The notes beneath the pieces are model-generated. The model was not told where the DNA came from. It made no database searches and saw only the letters and a list, made by a program, of their open reading frames with translations. From Labrys sp. WJW (GTDB taxonomy: Bacteria; Pseudomonadota; Alphaproteobacteria; Rhizobiales; Labraceae): DNA of 64,000 bases. Numbering within the stretch: position 1 is the first letter of the stretch; each line of letters opens with the position of its first letter. Made by a program: the position numbers and the translations under genes. Below, one piece after another: positions 60,880-64,000 of the stretch. The DNA lies in contig NZ_LYXZ01000040.1 in the NCBI RefSeq assembly GCF_001676615.1, positions 124,001 through 188,000 on the forward strand, written 5' to 3'.

Positions 60880-61218
60880 CTAGAGCGCGTCGCCGTCGCG
60901 CTCGCCGGTGCGGATGCGCACCGCGGTTTCGATCGGCATCACGAAAATCTTGCCGTCACCGATCTGGCCGGTCTTAGCGGCCGCCGTGATCGCATCGATG
61001 ACCTTGGCGACGAGTTCGCTCGGCACCGCGACCTCGATCTTCAGCTTGGGCAGGAAGCTCACGGCATATTCGGCGCCGCGATAGATCTCGGTATGCCCTT
61101 TCTGGCGGCCATACCCCTTCACCTCGGTCACGGTCAGACCGTGCACGCCCAGACCCGTGAGGGCATCGCGCACCTCCTCGAGCTTGAACGGCTTGATGAT
61201 GGCCATCACTATTTTCAT
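60880..61218 (-). CDS. glnK: Nitrogen regulatory PII protein
   Basis: 112 residues. T-loop Tyr51 for uridylylation (TEIYRGAEYAVSFLPKLKIE), opening KIVMAIIKPFKLEEVRDAL, B-loop TAAAKTGQIGDGKIFVMPIE. PII senses glutamine, 2-oxoglutarate and ATP, and binds AmtB to block transport. First gene of glnK-amtB, with a sigma-54 promoter 52 bp upstream of the start codon. Confidence 0.97.
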   Translation of the reverse strand: MKIVMAIIKPFKLEEVRDALTGLGVHGLTVTEVKGYGRQKGHTEIYRGAEYAVSFLPKLKIEVAVPSELVAKVIDAITAAAKTGQIGDGKIFVMPIETAVRIRTGERDGDAL

Positions 61219-61269
61219 GCTGCTCTATCCCCTTAAGGCGTTTTGCAATTTGGCGGTCGGGCATCCTCT

Positions 61270-61286
61270 TTCAAGCCGCGTGCCAA
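61270..61286 (-). promoter_or_regulatory. Sigma-54 promoter of glnK-amtB
   Basis: On the minus strand TTGGCACG-CGGC-TTGAA matches the RpoN consensus (TTGGCACG-N4-TTGCA) with only one mismatch in the -12 element. It indicates NtrC-activated expression under nitrogen limitation, as expected for glnK-amtB. Confidence 0.85.
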
Positions 61287-61389
61287 CTGCCCAACGCCAT
61301 GCTAAGATTATGAAAAATCACGATAAAAATTACCTCTGCCCAATGTAAGGACCACGCGCTTGCCAAGGGTTGCGCAAATATTAGGCACA

Positions 61390-62118
61390 ATGGCTATCGT
61401 TGCGATATTTTCGAGCAACATGCACAAGGCGTTCGCTGATCCATGCGCCGTCCCGGCGGAAGCAGGCGAGAATGTGACGATTGCCGGCAAGGACGAGGAT
61501 GGCCATCTCCTGCTCGCGGACGGCCGCAGGATAAGGCTTGCGGGCGTGGATCTTTCCTCGTTGCACCTGCCCGATCTCGCCGACACCACTGCGACCTTGG
61601 TAGGCCCGGCCACGCCCGACAGGCACGGCGCATTGCGCGGAGCGCTCTATCTCGAAGGCCGCGATCTTGCCGCCGATCTCGCCGCCCGCGGCTTGGCGCG
61701 CATTCGGCCTTCCGTTGGGGAAGATCTGTGTTACACAGAATTAATGACTGCAGAAGACAATGCCCGCCGGGCTCGGCTTGGCCTCTGGGCCGAACCGGGC
61801 TATGCAGTCGCCGATGCGGCGACTCCCCAGGCCGTTGCCCGCCATGCCGATGGCTTCGTCATCGTGGCGGGACGCGTGCTGCATGTTGGAGTGACGAAGA
61901 CGACCGTGTGGATCGATTTCGGCAAAATCTGGCGAGAAGACGTGACTTTGGCGATACCCGCCAAACAATGGCCACGTTTCGAGGCAACCGGTCTCACCGC
62001 TGCTGCTCTCGAGGGCAGCTATATCAGGGCTCGTGGTGTCGTCACGATGCGCGACGGGCCCCGCATCGACATTACCGAACCGGCGGCGATCGAACAGGTC
62101 GCACCGGTGTCGCCGTGA
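61390..62118 (+). CDS. Secreted staphylococcal-nuclease-like protein
   Basis: 242 residues from ATG 61390 (a TTG ten codons earlier is possible). A short signal peptide (MAIVAIFSSNMHKAFAD) precedes an SNase/TNase-type OB region: LLADGRRIRLAGVDLSSLHL, RDLAADLAARGLARIRPSVG, and NARRARLGLWAEPGYAVAD. The catalytic Arg-Asp-Arg triad of true SNases is not complete in what I see, so it may be non-catalytic. The second half (TTVWIDFGKIWREDVTLAIP) is a beta-rich extension. Probably periplasmic. Its stop precedes the M48 start by about 20 bp. Confidence 0.75.
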   Translation: MAIVAIFSSNMHKAFADPCAVPAEAGENVTIAGKDEDGHLLLADGRRIRLAGVDLSSLHLPDLADTTATLVGPATPDRHGALRGALYLEGRDLAADLAARGLARIRPSVGEDLCYTELMTAEDNARRARLGLWAEPGYAVADAATPQAVARHADGFVIVAGRVLHVGVTKTTVWIDFGKIWREDVTLAIPAKQWPRFEATGLTAAALEGSYIRARGVVTMRDGPRIDITEPAAIEQVAPVSP

Positions 62119-62140
62119 GAGGAGTGGGAAGCTGAGCGAG

Positions 62141-63595
62141 ATGCTGGGGGGCGCGGCAAGACAACCGAACTGGCTGCGGGTTTGCGTCCTGGCGGTTGCG
62201 CTCGGCCTGACTTCTTGCGCCACCGTGGGCGACAACGACCAGGCGGGCGACCTTCCGCGCGCCACGCCGGCCGCCCTCCCCGCCGAAGCTCCGCGCGTGA
62301 TTGCGCCCCCCAATGCCGAGGACCGCGAAAGCGCCCGCGTTCTGGCTTCCTATGGCGGCGCCTATCGCAACGCCACCCTGGAGCGCTATCTCGACGATCT
62401 CGTCCAGCGTCTTGCCGCCCAATCCGATCGGCCCGACATTCCCTACAAGCTGACGGTGCTGAACGCCTCGTCGATCAACGCCTTCGCCCTGCCCTCCGGC
62501 CGGCTCTACGTGACGCGCGGTCTGCTCGCGCTTGCCAATGACGATGCCGAAATCGCCGCCGTGATCGCCCATGAGATGGCGCATGTGTCCGCGCGCCACG
62601 CCGCCGCGCGCGCCGACCGCGAACGCCAATCCCTGGTCGTCTCCAAGGTGGCGAGCGTCGTGCACAACCCCGGCCTGGTGTCATCGAGCCAGAACAGCCT
62701 GGCCAGCTTCTCGCGCCAGCAGGAGCTGAATGCCGACGAGATCGGCATCCGCACCATCGCCAAGGCCGGCTTCGACCCCTATGGCGCCGCGCGCTTCCTG
62801 ACTTCGATGCGCCGGCAGGTGGAGGCGCGCTCGCGCCAGACCACGCCGGACTTCCTGTCGACCCATCCTTCCACGCCCGAACGCATCGCCAAGGCCAACA
62901 CCGAGGCTGCCCAATATGGCGCTCCCGGCTCGGGCGAGCATGACAAGTTCCGCTACCTGTCGGTGATCGACGGCATCACCTATGGCGAGGATCCCGCGCA
63001 GGGCTATGTGCAGGGCCGCATCTTCTGGCAGCCGCGCCTGGCCTTCACCTTCACCGCTCCGCCCAATTTCACCCTCGACAACACGCCGCAGGCCATTCTC
63101 GGCGTCGACGGCAACGGCCGGGCGCTGCGCCTCGACACGGTCAAGACCAAGGACGGCCAGTCGCTTTCCGACTATCTTGCCTCCGGCTGGATCAGCGGCG
63201 TGGACACCTCCTCCGTCTCCACCCTGCGCATCAACGGCAACGAGGCGGCAACCGCCCTCGCCCGTGGCACGGACTGGAGCTTCCGCCTCTATGCCATCCG
63301 CTTCGGCAGCGACGTCTACCGCCTGATCCTGGCGGCCCGCGACCTCAGCCCCGCCACCGACGCCCTGTTCCAGGAAACCGCCAACAGCTTCCGGCGCATG
63401 ACGCCGGACGAGCTGCGCAATGTGCGGCCCGAGCATATCGACATCATCACCGTGCGCTCGGGTGATACGCTGCAGTCCCTGGCAGCTCGCATGGCCGGCC
63501 CCCAGGACCAGCTCGAGCGCTTCCTGGTGCTGAACGGCTTTGACGAAACCAGCCCGCTCAGGCCGGGCGACCGCGTCAAGGTCGTCACGCAGTAG
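62141..63595 (+). CDS. M48-family metalloprotease lipoprotein with LysM-like C-terminal domain
   Basis: 484 residues from ATG 62141. Lipobox LGLTSC puts the lipid Cys at 26. M48 catalytic region: VIAHEMAHVSARHAAARADR (His144, Glu145, His148) and a downstream ligand Glu in RQQELNADEIG. A middle beta-rich domain (about 270-400) leads to a C-terminal HIDIITVRSGDTLQSLAARM that matches LysM-type starts. It is a BepA/YfgC/LoiP-like envelope protease that degrades misfolded outer-membrane proteins, anchored to glycan through LysM-like contacts. Follows the nuclease-like gene closely. Confidence 0.9.
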   Translation: MLGGAARQPNWLRVCVLAVALGLTSCATVGDNDQAGDLPRATPAALPAEAPRVIAPPNAEDRESARVLASYGGAYRNATLERYLDDLVQRLAAQSDRPDIPYKLTVLNASSINAFALPSGRLYVTRGLLALANDDAEIAAVIAHEMAHVSARHAAARADRERQSLVVSKVASVVHNPGLVSSSQNSLASFSRQQELNADEIGIRTIAKAGFDPYGAARFLTSMRRQVEARSRQTTPDFLSTHPSTPERIAKANTEAAQYGAPGSGEHDKFRYLSVIDGITYGEDPAQGYVQGRIFWQPRLAFTFTAPPNFTLDNTPQAILGVDGNGRALRLDTVKTKDGQSLSDYLASGWISGVDTSSVSTLRINGNEAATALARGTDWSFRLYAIRFGSDVYRLILAARDLSPATDALFQETANSFRRMTPDELRNVRPEHIDIITVRSGDTLQSLAARMAGPQDQLERFLVLNGFDETSPLRPGDRVKVVTQ

Positions 63596-63627
63596 AGGGC
63601 GGTCCACCCCTCATCCGGCTGCCGCCA

Positions 63628-63740
63628 CCTTCTCCCGCAAGGGGAGAAGGAGCTTTATTTGGCAAGGAACGCGGTCTGGCCGCATGCAAGATTTTGCGGC
63701 CCATCCCAATCAAATTCCTTCTCCCCTTGCGGGAGAAGGT
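63628..63740. repeat. Inverted pair of intergenic repeats
   Basis: CCTTCTCCCGCAAGGGGAGA (63628) and the reverse complement of this word (63718-63740) with matching flanks (CATCCGG...GCCGCCA on the left, GGCAGGGGGACGAGAGG on the right) form two facing copies of a rhizobial intergenic element about 45 bp long, 70 bp apart. Confidence 0.8.
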
Positions 63741-63792
63741 CCCGGCAGGGGGACGAGAGGTGCCGCTCGACAGAACGCCACCCTCGGCCTCC

Positions 63793-64000
63793 TCACCTCA
63801 GCCGATAGAACGCCGCGGCATTGTCCCTGAACAGCTTGCGCCGTTCCGACGGCGAGCAGTCATGCACGATCTCGTCGACGACATGCACCCAGTCGGGATA
63901 GGTCCCCGCCAGCTCCAGCACGTGCCAGTCCGAGCCGAACATCACGCGCTCGAAACCGAAGCTCTCCAGGGCATGCTCGACATAGGGCGTGATCTCCTGG
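63793..64000 (-). CDS. Amidohydrolase (amidohydro-rel family 2), C-terminal part only
   Basis: Open on the minus strand from the window edge to TGA at 63793-63795: EITPYVEHALESFGFERVMF, then GSDWHVLELAGTYPDWVHVV, and a LFRDNAAAFYRLR end. The FGSDWHV motif supplies the conserved metal/acid Asp, and N-A-x-x-FYRL is the family's typical end. The family includes L-fuconolactonase and 2-pyrone-4,6-dicarboxylate-lactonase-type enzymes. The N-terminal metal site lies outside the window, so the specificity cannot be told. Confidence 0.85.
   Translation of the reverse strand, partial: QEITPYVEHALESFGFERVMFGSDWHVLELAGTYPDWVHVVDEIVHDCSPSERRKLFRDNAAAFYRLR

Noticed and set aside
1..64000. CRISPR arrays, rRNA and tRNA genes
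   Set aside because: No regularly spaced repeats, rRNA blocks or convincing tRNA cloverleafs were recognised on either strand; a tRNA missed by eye cannot be fully excluded.

Overview
The window is high-GC DNA from an alphaproteobacterium, most likely order Hyphomicrobiales (Rhizobiales). The evidence is the gene content and order: lysC-ptsP-prfA-prmC, glnK-amtB, CarD and FdxA, Omp25/31-type porins with the AADL signal-peptide junction, GTTC-N7-GTTC type SOS box and typical rhizobial intergenic palindromes. A Labrys-like genus is possible, but no genus can be fixed from sequence reading alone.

1-10.3 kb is a decayed prophage or phage-derived island. A lysogeny-type pair (XRE regulator plus ImmA/IrrE metalloprotease) reads rightward. 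A leftward block follows: a small membrane-protein pair, several small phage proteins, a Zn-finger protein coupled to a winged-helix-like protein, an AP2-domain protein, and a 945-residue virion protein with an internal lytic transglycosylase domain resembling the internal core proteins of T7-like podophages. Leftward terminators lie beyond it. Two, perhaps three, sites in this block resemble T3/T7-type phage RNA polymerase promoters and point along the block. Two broken Rha-type antirepressor genes and a serine recombinase mark the right side.

10.4-18.6 kb is an accessory island with lower and uneven GC. It has a three-gene overlapping cluster of unrecognised small proteins, a Gly/Ala-rich peptide, a cassette (periplasmic Cys-rich protein, FosX fosfomycin hydrolase, DUF3800 protein) bracketed by near-identical direct repeats, an HNH protein, and two transposase remnants. 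16.4-21.2 kb has two outer-membrane beta-barrel genes whose signal peptides and about 300 bp of upstream DNA are duplicates of each other, with an orphan response regulator between them.

21.4-31.2 kb is mostly small chromosomal genes: DUF4180, a methyltransferase, an SLT-SPOR lytic transglycosylase, DUF4893, DUF2167, a HAD phosphatase, SthA transhydrogenase, a class IV aminotransferase coupled to two small genes (one frameshifted), and a GST. 31.3-38.6 kb is a sugar-uptake locus: ROK repressor, a fused ATPase-permease, a second permease, a periplasmic binding protein and an aldose-1-epimerase-like protein; the ROK gene and the transporter share a putative operator word.

38.9-51.8 kb holds a porin, a saccharopine-dehydrogenase-like gene divergent from an Lrp regulator, a long repeat-bearing OmpA protein, lysC, ptsP (nitrogen PTS enzyme I), prfA-prmC (release factor and its methylase, overlapping), carD and two tandem ferredoxins. 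51.9-59.2 kb is a dipeptide/oligopeptide ABC operon with a CocE-type hydrolase downstream. 59.5-61.3 kb is glnK-amtB behind a good sigma-54 promoter. The end of the window has a nuclease-like secreted protein, an M48 lipoprotein protease with a LysM-like tail, an inverted intergenic repeat and the 3' end of an amidohydrolase gene. No rRNA, tRNA or CRISPR array was recognised.
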